Below are positions 41,196 through 49,757 of a stretch of DNA of 64,000 bases, in pieces. This DNA comes from JAAUTY01 sp964397305 (GTDB lineage: Bacteria; Cyanobacteriota; Cyanobacteriia; Cyanobacteriales; Spirulinaceae): contig CAYNIP010000016.1 in NCBI GenBank assembly GCA_964397305.1, positions 1-64,000 on the forward strand, written 5' to 3'. Within the stretch, counting starts at the first letter, position 1. Each line of letters opens with the position of its first letter. The translations under genes and the position numbers were made by a program. The notes below the pieces were generated by a model that was not told the origin of the DNA, searched no databases, and saw only the letters and a program-made list of their open reading frames with translations.

Positions 41196-42365
41196 TTAGG
41201 AGCGGCTCGCCAGCACCGGCTCCGGCAACAAGCGCCCCAAAATCTGGGTTAGCACCAAGGCAGTCCAGTCTACATCAGCCGCTGTTGTCAGCCGGCCTAG
41301 GGTCAGGCGAATCCCGGACAGGGCCTGGCGATCGCCATAGCCCATCGCCGTCAGAATCGGGCTGGGACTGAGGGTGCCGCTGTGGCAGGCAGAGCCGGAG
41401 CTAATGCCCAGGCCGGCCAAGTTCATCTGGCGCACCAGGGTTTTTCCCGTGATTCCCGGCGGCGGCTCCCGCAGACAAAAGCTGACATGGTGGGGCAGCC
41501 GCTGCTGGCGATCGCCCGTCGGCAGCAGGTGCGGCGACCCCGCAAGCTGGTCAAACAAGCGTTCCCGCAGGGCCCTTAAGCGCTCCCCTTCGGCCACCAC
41601 CTCTTGGGCGGCCAACTCCGCCGCCACACCAAAGCCGGCTAGGGCTGCCACAGCCTGGGTGCCCGAGCGCAGGCCTCCCTCCTGGCCACCCCCGTGCAGC
41701 AAAGGCGCGAGCTCGAGGCCGGGGCGCAGATAGAGGGCCCCCGCCCCTTGAGGGCCATAGAGCTTGTGGCTCGAGAGGGAGAGCAGATCGACCCCCAAGG
41801 CCGCCACATCCAGGGGCAGGCGGCCCGCCACTTGCACGGCATCGGTGTGGAACCAAGCGCCGTGGGCTCGGGCGATCGCCGCCAGTTCCCCAATCGGTTG
41901 CAGCGTCCCCACCTCACTCTGGCCGTAGATGATGGATACCAGCGCCGTATTCGGCCGCAGGGCCGCCGCTAAGGCGGCCGGTGCAACCCGTCCCCCGGCA
42001 TCGACGGGCAGGGCCGTCACCTGCCACCCCTGCTGGGCCAGCCAGCGGGCCGGCGCCGCCACGGCGGAGTGTTCCACCTGGGAGATGATCAGGTGCTGGG
42101 GCGTCGCATACTGCCGGGCCGTGCCGATCAGGGCTAAATTATCGGCCTCCGTGCCCCCCGCTGTGAACACGATCGTCGCCGGATCGCGAGCCCCAATCAG
42201 TTGAGCTACCTGACTCCGAGCCGCTTCGACCACCATCGCCGCCTGCTGGCCCCAGGCGTGCAAGCTGGAGGGATTCCCCCACTGCTCGGCTAAGACCGAC
42301 TGCATCCGGGCGATCGCCTCCGGCCGCGTCGGCGTCGTTGCACTGTAGTCCAGGTAAATTTGCAT
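41196..42365 (-). CDS. iscS: Cysteine desulfurase (NifS/IscS type)
   Basis: 389 aa, ATG 42365. A class V aminotransferase fold that takes sulfur from cysteine for Fe-S clusters, thio-tRNAs and, possibly, the MoaD/ThiS-like carrier encoded nearby. N-terminal IYLDYSATTPTRPEAI, VFTAGGTEADNLAL, the PLP Lys in LLSLSSHKLYGPQGAGALY, GGGQEGGLRSGT and the catalytic Cys in GISSGSACHSGTLSPS, with a long group-I loop. NifS versus IscS cannot be settled; no nif or isc genes are adjacent. Divergent repeats lie upstream. It is 86 bases downstream of nothing on its own strand and precedes the helicase's start region in opposite gene order on the same strand. Confidence 0.93.
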   Translation of the reverse strand: MQIYLDYSATTPTRPEAIARMQSVLAEQWGNPSSLHAWGQQAAMVVEAARSQVAQLIGARDPATIVFTAGGTEADNLALIGTARQYATPQHLIISQVEHSAVAAPARWLAQQGWQVTALPVDAGGRVAPAALAAALRPNTALVSIIYGQSEVGTLQPIGELAAIARAHGAWFHTDAVQVAGRLPLDVAALGVDLLSLSSHKLYGPQGAGALYLRPGLELAPLLHGGGQEGGLRSGTQAVAALAGFGVAAELAAQEVVAEGERLRALRERLFDQLAGSPHLLPTGDRQQRLPHHVSFCLREPPPGITGKTLVRQMNLAGLGISSGSACHSGTLSPSPILTAMGYGDRQALSGIRLTLGRLTTAADVDWTALVLTQILGRLLPEPVLASRS

Positions 42366-42479
42366 GGCTCCTCCCCCCGCTGGGACCGATCAGCGACCCT
42401 GGGGGTCGTCGTTTCAGTCTCTAATCTATCCATTTTAAGGGGCTGCCGCCCGACCGCCTCGATCCCCCATCCCCAAGAA

Positions 42480-42661
42480 GTGAACGAAATGTTACGCGGG
42501 ATGTTGGCACTCCTTAGCTAAGCCCTCACCCCAACCCCCTCCCAAGTTGGGAGAGGGGCTTCTAGCTCCCCTGCTCCCAGCTTTGGGAGCAGGAGCCGGG
42601 GGATGTAGGCGCGCAACGGCTGCTCGCAGAGGGGGCAAACTTGCCTAACTGAGATGCACCC
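42480..42661. repeat. Chimeric inverted-repeat element, copy 2
   Basis: 182 bp, matching 20745-20928: left GTGAACGAAATGTTACGCGG, two central hairpins (CTCCCAAGTTGGGAG, CTGCTCCCAGCTTTGGGAGCAG), right GCGCAACGGCTGCTCGCAGAG to GAGATGCACCC. It fills most of the gap upstream of the flavin reductase gene. No target duplication is visible. Confidence 0.8.
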
Positions 42662-42707
42662 GGGTCAATCCTTGTACACTAGACCGAGAAATAGCCTCTG
42701 AGAGGAG

Positions 42708-43208
42708 ATGACACTGGTGCTGGACGAACAGGCGACCCAAGCCAAGAAGGAGCTGCTACTGAAAATTCCCCACGGGCTCTATGTGTGTGGGGTTAAAGAG
42801 GGTGAGGAGTTAAACGGGTTTACGGCGAGCTGGGTGATGCAAGCGTCGTTTGAACCGCCGCTGTTGGTGAACTGCGTGCGTAGCGATTCAGGCTCCCATG
42901 CCATGCTGAAAAACAGTGGCGTGTTTGCCCTCAGCTTTCTTGAAGCAGGGCAGAAGGAGCTGGCGGCGAAGTTCTTCAAGCCTCAGCGCCGTGTAGGCAA
43001 CAAGTTAGCGGATGTCGCTTTCACTCTGGGAGCCGTGACCGGCTGCCCGATTCTAGAAGCTGCCTTAGGCTACGTGGAGTGTGAAGTGGTGGGGACGGTG
43101 GCGGAAGGCGATCACACAGTCTTTGTCGGCAAAGTGGTGGGGGCAGGGGTCTACCGCGCGGGGGAACCCTTGTTGCTAGAAAGTACAGGATGGAAGTATG
43201 GCGGCTAA
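42708..43208 (+). CDS. Flavin reductase-like FMN-binding protein
   Basis: 166 aa, ATG 42708 with GAGAGGAG six bases upstream. Flavin_Reduct split-barrel: LKIPHGLYVCGVKEGEELNG, NGFTASWVMQASFEPPLLVN (FMN phosphate region), GVFALSFLEAGQKELAAKF, and a C-terminal HTVFVGKVVGAGV before the end LLESTGWKYGG. It likely binds FMN and reduces it or a partner; related domains form the C-terminus of cyanobacterial flavodiiron proteins. Partner unknown. Isolated between repeat elements. Confidence 0.88.
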   Translation: MTLVLDEQATQAKKELLLKIPHGLYVCGVKEGEELNGFTASWVMQASFEPPLLVNCVRSDSGSHAMLKNSGVFALSFLEAGQKELAAKFFKPQRRVGNKLADVAFTLGAVTGCPILEAALGYVECEVVGTVAEGDHTVFVGKVVGAGVYRAGEPLLLESTGWKYGG

Positions 43209-43334
43209 TTTCAGGCCGTGAAAATGTCCGCCTCAGGCCATCAGGACTCTCCCGTTGGCGGTGCGATCGCCCTCCTCGTCCAGCCTCTTCCCTCAAGGTT
43301 GATCCCTGGTTACACATAGGGCTGGTTTGGCGAT

Positions 43335-43486
43335 CGCTGATGGAATTTCACCAATTAAATGCACCATTGCAGGGGTTGGGTCTCCCAACCCTCAAACCCT
43401 TATCGGAACAGCGATTGACTGGGTTGAGGGCGCGGCAACCATGCCCCTACCGAATTGGGTCGTTATTTCGTGAAAATTCATCAGCG
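43335..43486. mobile_element. Family D MITE-like element, copy 2 (intact termini)
   Basis: 152 bp. Termini CGCTGATGGAATTTCAC and GTGAAAATTCATCAGCG are inverted repeats matching at 15 of 17 positions. About ten differences from the copy at 36051. The left terminus overlaps a HIP1 site (GCGATCGC). No clear target duplication. Confidence 0.87.
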
Positions 43487-43592
43487 AATCGTCGCAAAGT
43501 CAGGTCAAACTCTTGATGCGCCCGGGTTCTTGGGAGAGCGGGCGAACCCTGGGGATGGGGAAGCGGCCTCCCCCGTCTGAGGGGAATGGCTG

Positions 43593-43735
43593 GGGGTGGA
43601 CGAAAAAAAGCGCGGCTCCCCTGAATTTTGAGCGATTGCTCAAGGAGCCGAGGGTCGCCCTCTATCGCTACGCGACGCTAGCGCGAACAGAGTTGCGGAG
43701 CCCCCTCTGCGAGCAGAGGGGGATCGACTCTCAAG
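43593..43735. repeat. Family E remnant abutting the methyltransferase fragment
   Basis: Begins with the terminus GGGGTGGACGAAAAAAAGCG and follows the left half of the 26174 element through CGACGCTAGCGCGAACAG, then shifts to CCCCTCTGCGAGCAGAGGGG and ends in methyltransferase coding sequence at about 43736. The opposite terminus is missing. Confidence 0.7.
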
Positions 43736-44136
43736 CGATTGAAAGTAATGGGCTTCTTGCCTTTGGTCGCGTAGACAATGATTTGATAGGATTTACCATA
43801 CCGACCTCTTACGGGAACAGCCGATGTACTCATCTTCCAGACGATCATGTTCTGGAATGTCCAGTCAGAATTCAAAAGGGTTTGGATAACCCAGTGGGCG
43901 TTCTTCTCCCACTGCATGAAGTAAATTGAGCCGCCATCTTTCGTTCTATCAAAAATCGACTGACATACGCCACGCATCATGTCCCAGTACTCTGTCTCGG
44001 GCATGTTGTCATCATGCAGGGCATAATCTTTCTGCTGATTGAAAGGAGGGTCTAAAAAGGAGAGATTTAAGGCTGGTAGGTCCGCAGACTTCAAAGTTTC
44101 AACTGCATTGCCACAAAAAATCTGCGATCTCATCAT
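43678..44136 (-). pseudogene. Truncated site-specific DNA methyltransferase
   Basis: From ATG 44136 (or 44133) the frame reads MRSQIFCGNAVETLKS..., with the amino-methyltransferase motif LNLSFLDPPFNQQKDY (motif IV DPPF), an IYFMQWEKNAHWV segment and YGKSYQIIVYATKGKKPITF. After this the reading frame runs into repeat sequence (DPPLLAEGAPQLCSR) and stops at 43678. A usual family member continues for about another 100 residues with the AdoMet-binding motif I (in the DPPF-first order), which is absent. So the gene is a fragment, bounded by a family E remnant on its 3' side and, on its 5' side, by 120-bp-repeat-like text and a family A element. No restriction enzyme gene is nearby. Confidence 0.75.
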
Positions 44137-44174
44137 TACAGCCCTTTCAGGAATCATACAAAGCGATCTCGAAG

Positions 44175-44290
44175 GGGTGCATCTCAGTTAGGCAAGTTTG
44201 CCCACTCTGCGAGAAGCTGCTGCGCGTCTACATCCCCCAGTCCCTTCTCCCAAGTAGGGCGAAGGGGAGTCTCCAAAGGGAGATGCACCC
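44175..44290. mobile_element. Complete family A MITE-like element, 116 bp
   Basis: Termini GGGTGCATCTC (44175-44185) and GAGATGCACCC (44280-44290) are perfect 11-bp inverted repeats. Same length as the 31147 element, opposite orientation. No target duplication is visible. It supplies a false ATG (44283) in the frame of the following EEP gene. Confidence 0.85.
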
Positions 44291-44495
44291 GGGGGACAGC
44301 GCCGCTGAGCCGCTGATGACAACATATCGGGGGAGCCGGAAAGCCTTGTCGGGTTTGTGGCTCCCCCATTGTGGGAGAGGGGGACTGGGTCGCTTAATCT
44401 TGGGAGAGGGGCTTTTGGCTGCCTTGCTGCCGGCTTTGGGAGCAGCGGGGGTTGGGGGGCTCCGAAGATTGCAGGGACTAGGGAGTGTGGGCTTT

Positions 44496-45500
44496 ATGAC
44501 TATCGTGGGGGCGATCGCCCTGCTCTTGGGGCTGTTGGTGACCGGGCTGGTGCTCGGGGTTGTCTGGGCTAGTCGGGGGAGTTATCCCCGCGATCACTAT
44601 GCTGAGATTCGCCCATTTCCGACTCCTCGCCCAGAGGAGGCCCCGGCGGTCAACGAGGCGGGGGATGAATTCACCGTGATCACCTACAACCTCGGCTATC
44701 TTTCGGGCTTGACGAACAATGAGCCCGTAGTGCGATCGCCCGCTCTCTTTCAGGAGAATTTGGCCTTGGCGATCGCCGCCCTGCGCGCCGTGTCTCCGGA
44801 CCTGCTGGCCTTGCAAGAAGTCGATCTTCAGGCGCGGCGCTCCGGCAACGTGGATCAAGTGGCGGCCCTAGCGGCGGGACTGGAGTTGCCTGGGGGGGCG
44901 ATCGCCGTGAACTGGGATAAGAACTACCTGCCCTTTCCCTTCGGGCCCCCGGCGGTCCACTTCGGCCGGCTGGTGTCGGGCCAAGCGGTGTTGACGCGCG
45001 GGGCGATCGCCCGACAGGAGCGGTTGGTCCTTGAAGCAGTCGCCACCCAGAACCCGATCTACCGCGCCTTCTACATCAGCCGCGTGGCCCAGATCGTCGA
45101 ACTGACCCTCCAGGGTCGCGACCTAGTGCTGATCAATGTTCACCTCGAAGCCTTTGACGCCCCCACCCGCCGCCGTCAAACCGAGGTGGTGCGCCAGTTG
45201 CTCGACCGTTACGCGGGGCGGCCGTTGCTGCTGGCCGGGGACTTCAACAGCCCCCTGCCCTCGCCGGCTGAGCCGGAGGCGACAACGACGATCCTGCTCC
45301 AAGATCCCCGCCTGGAAGCTGTTTTAGCGATCCCAGAGGCTCGCACCTATCCCTCGGATCAGCCGGAGGCGAAGCTGGACTATCTTTTCTACACGCCCAC
45401 CTGGTTTGAACGGCTCGAGGCCCGGGTGGTGACGGCGGCCGGCACGGCCTCGGATCACTTGCCGCTGTTGGCCCGCCTCCGTTGGCGGGCGGCGGTCTAG
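44496..45500 (+). CDS. Membrane-anchored endonuclease/exonuclease/phosphatase family protein
   Basis: 334 aa from ATG 44496. The frame is open from 44283, but that first part is encoded by repeat DNA, so the later ATG, which starts directly with a membrane segment (MTIVGAIALLLGLLVTGLVL), is preferred. The EEP domain follows with EFTVITYNLGYLSG, LLALQEVDLQARRSG, LVLINVHLEAFDAP, LLLAGDFNSPL, AKLDYLFYTP and GTASDHLPLLARL, giving the metal Asn, Glu, Asp and His set. Substrate could be a nucleic acid, phosphoinositide-like lipid or other phosphodiester; it is not determinable. Confidence 0.83.
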   Translation: MTIVGAIALLLGLLVTGLVLGVVWASRGSYPRDHYAEIRPFPTPRPEEAPAVNEAGDEFTVITYNLGYLSGLTNNEPVVRSPALFQENLALAIAALRAVSPDLLALQEVDLQARRSGNVDQVAALAAGLELPGGAIAVNWDKNYLPFPFGPPAVHFGRLVSGQAVLTRGAIARQERLVLEAVATQNPIYRAFYISRVAQIVELTLQGRDLVLINVHLEAFDAPTRRRQTEVVRQLLDRYAGRPLLLAGDFNSPLPSPAEPEATTTILLQDPRLEAVLAIPEARTYPSDQPEAKLDYLFYTPTWFERLEARVVTAAGTASDHLPLLARLRWRAAV

Positions 45501-45618
45501 TGTTGGTGAGGGCGGCTGATGCGACGGCTGGGCGGCTCTCGGTTATCCTAGAGCGGAGGAGCGCCCCCGTTCGTGCCTCGGTTCTCGGTGTTGAGCCCCT
45601 GCGTCTGGAGGTTGTGCT

Positions 45619-46164
45619 ATGACCCTCGCGCCTCAATGGATGAGTGATCACTGTATGATTCCGGTGGTCAAGTCCCCCCGGGATTACCAGGCCTATCGCA
45701 TCAGTCCTCAGGATACGAACCGGCTGGCGATTGTCTTTGACCCGGCGATCGCCGATACTTCCCTGACCTTCTGTGTGGAGATTTTCGATCCCGGCGGCAA
45801 AACGCCCCCCAATCGCCACGCGATCGCTGTGGAGATGTTTTTTGTGCTCAAGGGCGAAGGGCTGGCCATCTGCGACGGGAAAATAACGCCCATTCGCGCG
45901 GGGGATAGCCTGTTGGTGCCGCCAACGGGAATCCATGAGATCCACAACACGGGCTCCGAGCGACTCTATGCCCTCTGCTTCATGGTTCCCAATGAGGACT
46001 TTGCCGAATTGATCCGCAGTGGCACTCCCGTATCCCTGGATGCTGAGGATTGGCGGGTGTTGCAGCGTGCGGATGCTGGCCCCCCTGTCTCGTCAAAGCT
46101 GGCTGAGGCCGGCACAATGGAGGCGTTGGGGCTGGGGAACTCACGCCCCGGTCCGTGCGACTGA
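45619..46164 (+). CDS. Cupin-domain protein
   Basis: 181 aa, ATG 45619. A single conserved barrel (Cupin_2) with RHAIAVEMFFVLKGEGLAIC and GDSLLVPPTGIHEIHNTGSE; the metal set is His (RHAIAVE), Glu and His (IHEIHN). About 40 residues follow the barrel and are not conserved-looking. It may be a small enzyme or a ligand sensor. No neighbour gives a hint. GGTTGTGCT precedes the ATG; the ribosome site is weak. Confidence 0.8.
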   Translation: MTLAPQWMSDHCMIPVVKSPRDYQAYRISPQDTNRLAIVFDPAIADTSLTFCVEIFDPGGKTPPNRHAIAVEMFFVLKGEGLAICDGKITPIRAGDSLLVPPTGIHEIHNTGSERLYALCFMVPNEDFAELIRSGTPVSLDAEDWRVLQRADAGPPVSSKLAEAGTMEALGLGNSRPGPCD

Positions 46165-46336
46165 GCAAAATCATCCGGCCCAGCGGGAGCTTTGGCGTAC
46201 TCTGTAGCCGTAGCAGGGTCCGCTTTGGGTCTAGGATGCAGAGGAGCCCTGCCATCAGGGGGCGAGGGTTAAGGTTAATCGGGGTTGGGATTGGGGTTTG
46301 AGATCTGGGATCTTAAGACATTGAGTTTCATCGCCA

Positions 46337-48265
46337 ATGATGCGTTCAGTGGATTCGGGGCAAATTCTGGGTGGTCGTTATCGAGTTCTCCAAGTCTTGG
46401 AGCGGAGCCGCTTTGGCTCCCTGTACCTAGCGGAAGATACGGTTCAGGACGGTGCTCAGCGGGCGATCGCCGAGTTTGTGCCGCGTCTCCAGGGCAGCGG
46501 TACTTGGGAGCGGGCCGTCGAGCTGTTTGAACAGGAAGCGGCCCTGATTCGCCCCCTCGAGCACCCTCAACTGCCAACCTTTCGCGAACTCTTTTGCGGC
46601 GACGATGGCGATCGCCTCTTTTGGGTTCAGGACTACATCCCCAGCCAGTCCCTCCGCACCCTGCTCAACGCTCGCTGGGTGCAGGGGCGGAGTTTCAGCG
46701 AGCGGGAGTGTGTCCACCTGTTGCAGCGCCTCCTGCCCGTGCTGGACTACCTCCACAGCCGGGGCCTGATCCATCGCAACCTTTCCCCCGACAGCATCCT
46801 GCTGCGCCAGGCCGACCGCCTACCGCTGTTGGCGGATCTGGGCAGTGTCAAGCAAGTGGTGCTGACCCTGGAGAGTGAAGGGGCCGACCCGCACCAGCCG
46901 TCGCCAGCCCAAGTGGGCGCGCCAGGCTATGCACCCCCCGAGCAGCTTGAGCGCGGCCTCGTCTACACCTACAGCGATCTCTATGCGCTGGCGATGGTGG
47001 TTTTGGTGATGCTGACGGGGGAGGAACCCCACCACCAGCGCGATCCCCAGGCTCTGATCCTCGCGTCCCAGGCCAGCGGCGACCTCCTGGCGGTGTTGGC
47101 AAAAGCCCTCGCGGCTCGTCCGAGCGATCGCTATCAAAGCGCCAGTGAATTTCTAGCCGCACTCCAGGCCTTGCGGCTGCCCGAGGGCTCCGGATCGTCC
47201 CCCGTCCTCCCCACCCGCACTCCAGACGCTCCCCCCCGGTTGCCCCGTCGCCCCTGGCTGGTGCTGGGGCTAGCGTTTCAGGGGCTGCTCACGGTGGGCT
47301 TCATTGTCGGGGCCGGGGCCTTGGGCTGGTTGGTCGGTCGGTTTTGGTTGGTGCAGCAGTTGCCCTCGCCGGAGGTGATTCAGGTTCCTGCCTTAGAGCT
47401 ATCGCCGCAGGTGGTTCCCCCTGAGTTGGCAACAACGGCAGAGGGCCTCAGCTTTCCGCCCGCCGATGATCCAGAACCGGAGCCGTCGCCGGAGTTGCCG
47501 GAGGCGGAGCGGCTGCGGCGGCTGGAGCTGCGCGATCGCCGCCGGGAACTGGTCATCGACTACACCATTTATCGTCAGTTGGTCAATCAGCTCTACTGGA
47601 GTCGCTACCCGGACCGCCGCGAGCAACTGCCGGGGAAAACACCAGCGGAGGCAGGGCGGCGGGCTGAGTATGACGAGGTGGCGAGCCAGCTCTTGACCCG
47701 CTTGGGGCAACTCAGCTTAGTCGCCCGGAGTGGCCTGGGGCGCTACCGGGAGGCGGAGCGGGAGCGCTGGCAGCAGGAGGCGGTAGCTCTAAACGTACCA
47801 CCGCTGGCCTTCAAGGCTCTGGTAACGGCCGCGTTCCATCAGACCTTGCCCCTAGCGTCCGAAGCCCTGGGTGCAGACTGGCTGGAGCAACCCCTCGGGC
47901 AGCTTTGGAGCGCGATCGCCCTGGATACCCTCCGGCAACTCGAATCTGGGGAGGCCCGCACCTCCCTAGTATTACCAGCGGGGCAAAATACGCTCCAGCA
48001 GGAAGGAACCCTTGCACCGGGAGCCGGCCACCTCTTCGTGGCCCTGCTGGGGGAAAACCAGTGGCTGGCGCTCACGGCCTTGACCACCGCCCAGCCCCTG
48101 CAATTGGTGGTCTACGGGCCGGACGGTAAGCCGCTCAATGCTGACCCCGAACAACGCACTTGGTCGGGACAGCTCCCCCAGGCCGGGCATTATGTTATTG
48201 CCCTGATCTCGAAGTCAGCCCAACCCTTGGAGTATCAATTTAATTTCACCGTTCGGAACCCCTAG
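46337..48265 (+). CDS. Ser/Thr kinase-fold protein, predicted pseudokinase
   Basis: 642 aa, ATG 46337 (second Met at 46340). Kinase fold at 10-290: a degenerate Gly loop (LERSRFGSLYLAED), RAIAEFVP where AxK is expected (Ala45 replaces the ATP-binding Lys), GLIHRNLSPDSILL (Asn148 replaces the catalytic Asp of HRD), LLADLGSVK for DFG, and GAPGYAPPEQ. Two key residues are missing, so phosphotransfer is unlikely. A membrane helix follows at about 308-340 (LGLAFQGLLTVGFIVGAGAL), then Pro/Glu-rich and helical regions, then a beta-rich C-terminal domain (540-640) like the PPC fold, presumably outside. A membrane sensor or scaffold is a reasonable guess. Confidence 0.82.
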   Translation: MMRSVDSGQILGGRYRVLQVLERSRFGSLYLAEDTVQDGAQRAIAEFVPRLQGSGTWERAVELFEQEAALIRPLEHPQLPTFRELFCGDDGDRLFWVQDYIPSQSLRTLLNARWVQGRSFSERECVHLLQRLLPVLDYLHSRGLIHRNLSPDSILLRQADRLPLLADLGSVKQVVLTLESEGADPHQPSPAQVGAPGYAPPEQLERGLVYTYSDLYALAMVVLVMLTGEEPHHQRDPQALILASQASGDLLAVLAKALAARPSDRYQSASEFLAALQALRLPEGSGSSPVLPTRTPDAPPRLPRRPWLVLGLAFQGLLTVGFIVGAGALGWLVGRFWLVQQLPSPEVIQVPALELSPQVVPPELATTAEGLSFPPADDPEPEPSPELPEAERLRRLELRDRRRELVIDYTIYRQLVNQLYWSRYPDRREQLPGKTPAEAGRRAEYDEVASQLLTRLGQLSLVARSGLGRYREAERERWQQEAVALNVPPLAFKALVTAAFHQTLPLASEALGADWLEQPLGQLWSAIALDTLRQLESGEARTSLVLPAGQNTLQQEGTLAPGAGHLFVALLGENQWLALTALTTAQPLQLVVYGPDGKPLNADPEQRTWSGQLPQAGHYVIALISKSAQPLEYQFNFTVRNP

Positions 48266-48354
48266 GGTTCTGCTCTGCCCCGTGCGGGCGGCGCGAAGGG
48301 CTCCCCTGCTGCCAGCTTGGGGAGGAGGGCCGCCATGACCCCAAGAGACGGGTC

Positions 48355-48735
48355 CTAATCCTCCAGTTGTTTGGCCGAGACTTCCACCGCGTCAACATCA
48401 ATGGTTCCCGGGGGGGTGAGGCGCTGGAAGCAGCCGCCGGTGACTTTGAGGGGTTCACCGCAGTTGGGGCAGCGGCATTCAGTGTTGTTGAGGCCGGTGA
48501 AGCGGTAGCCGCAACTGGGGCACTGGTCCGTGATCAGATTGCGACGCAGCCACCAACGGAGAGCAACGGCGGCGATCGCCGGGATAGCCAGCAGCAATAA
48601 GACTACGATGGCGATGCTGTTCAGCACCCAGCCCAGCAGGCCAGCGGAACTGAGGAGGGCGATCGTCAGAATCGGCAGCACCACGCAGCCGATATTGGCC
48701 AGGGTTACGGCGAGGGGGTTGGGGGGTTGATTCAC
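48355..48735 (-). CDS. Two-helix membrane protein with C-terminal zinc ribbon
   Basis: 126 aa, ATG 48735. Two membrane segments (about 14-32 and 36-58), then a zinc ribbon with CPSCGYRF and CRCPNCGEPL, i.e. four Cys in CxxC pairs, and an acidic tail. Proteins of this plan are common in cyanobacteria and uncharacterised. It is convergent with the pseudokinase gene and lies beyond the RuBisCO operon terminator. Function unknown. Confidence 0.75.
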   Translation of the reverse strand: MNQPPNPLAVTLANIGCVVLPILTIALLSSAGLLGWVLNSIAIVVLLLLAIPAIAAVALRWWLRRNLITDQCPSCGYRFTGLNNTECRCPNCGEPLKVTGGCFQRLTPPGTIDVDAVEVSAKQLED

Positions 48736-48822
48736 GGCGGTCTCCCGAAGCGCAGCGTCGTCCTTCCCATCCTAATCTAGAGGCCTGGCGGGCTGGGACA
48801 GCCTCAGGGAATCACATCATCG

Positions 48823-48856
48823 AAAACCGAGAGATGCGATCACTCGCATCTCTCGG
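48823..48856 (-). terminator. Terminator of the rbcL-rbcX-rbcS operon
   Basis: CCGAGAGATGCG and CGCATCTCTCGG form a perfect 12-bp stem with a six-base loop, followed on the minus strand by TTTTCG. It is 33 bases after the rbcS stop. Confidence 0.85.
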
Positions 48857-48888
48857 TCCGCTAGGCGGGGACTGGGCTCAGACCCGGC

Positions 48889-49224
48889 TTAGTAGCGGCT
48901 CATGCCAGGCTTGTAAACGATGAAGCTCACCGTTTGGCATTGCTTGATGTTGTCAAACCCCACCACGCGGATATAGGAGTTGGAGTATTCTTGACGGCAT
49001 TCGCGCACTTCGTTGAGCACGTCTTGGGGCGACTGAGCATCAAACAAGGGCAGCTTCCACATCGTCCAGTGGTGATCGGTGGGCAGAGGGTTTTCCTCAA
49101 ATTCCACCGCCGGGATGAACCCTTGCTCAATCATGTACTGGATCTGCTTGGCGATCTGTTGATCCGTCAGGGGCGGCAAGTAAGACAGGGTTTCGTAGCG
49201 GCGCTCTTTAGGCAGCGTTTTCAT
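48889..49224 (-). CDS. rbcS: RuBisCO small subunit (form IB)
   Basis: 111 aa from ATG 49224 (MKTLPKERRYETLSYLPPLT), with AGGAGGA about ten bases upstream; the frame reaches 49254 but those residues are not part of the family. Motifs include YMIEQGFIPAVEFEENPLP, HWTMWKLPLFDAQSPQDVL and SNSYIRVVGFDNIKQCQTVSF. It is the last gene of rbcL-rbcX-rbcS and caps the L8S8 enzyme packed in the carboxysome. Confidence 0.97.
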   Translation of the reverse strand: MKTLPKERRYETLSYLPPLTDQQIAKQIQYMIEQGFIPAVEFEENPLPTDHHWTMWKLPLFDAQSPQDVLNEVRECRQEYSNSYIRVVGFDNIKQCQTVSFIVYKPGMSRY

Positions 49225-49260
49225 CGTGGGAATCTTCCTCCTTGAAGGGTGCAATGGGGT

Positions 49261-49677
49261 TTAGGGATCGGGGCGGTTTTGTTCGCGATCGCCCCCCTCC
49301 GCGTCCGGTTCAACCGGCGACTCTGGGCTCGCCACCACCCCCGTCTGAGTCAAGCGCTCCAGCACTTGGCGGCGGCGGTCCATGTTGGCGGTTTGGAGTC
49401 CAGCGCGCACTAGGTCCGGCAAGGGGTCCAACACCGTGGCAGCTAGATGCTCTCGCACTGCGAGAATGCGGAGCACCAGTTCCTTCTGCGCCAGCATCAG
49501 ACCATCTAAATAGTCTTCGCTGTCTTCGAGCTTGTGGCTGGCAGAGTACTCGCGCAGCCAGATCGCTTGGCCGGGGTTGGTCTCGCGGAGCTGATCCACG
49601 ATCACCAACACAGCCTGGTAGGTCAGATAGCTTTGCAGCATCTGGGCGGTATCACGGGTGACTCGCTTGGGGTTCAT
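49261..49677 (-). CDS. rbcX: RuBisCO assembly chaperone RbcX
   Basis: 138 aa, ATG 49677. All-helical dimer that clamps the C-terminal EIKFEF peptide of RbcL during L8 assembly; that peptide is present in this RbcL (KEIKFEFDTVDTL). Family features: DTAQMLQSYLTYQAVLVIVDQL, ETNPGQAIWLREYSASHKLED and AVREHLAATVLDPL. It lies between rbcL (80 bases) and rbcS (36 bases). The C-terminal 25 residues are variable and acidic. Confidence 0.93.
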   Translation of the reverse strand: MNPKRVTRDTAQMLQSYLTYQAVLVIVDQLRETNPGQAIWLREYSASHKLEDSEDYLDGLMLAQKELVLRILAVREHLAATVLDPLPDLVRAGLQTANMDRRRQVLERLTQTGVVASPESPVEPDAEGGDREQNRPDP

Positions 49678-49757
49678 GCGCGCTGGGAAAAATCAAGGGA
49701 CAGGGTCCTAGACGATCAGGAAGGAAGCCCTCCTTAGCTCTAGCACCCCGTCGTGGC

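Noticed and set aside
44283..44495. N-terminal extension of the EEP protein
   Set aside because: The first codons come from the terminus of a family A element and further repeat DNA; the ATG at 44496 begins directly with the membrane anchor.
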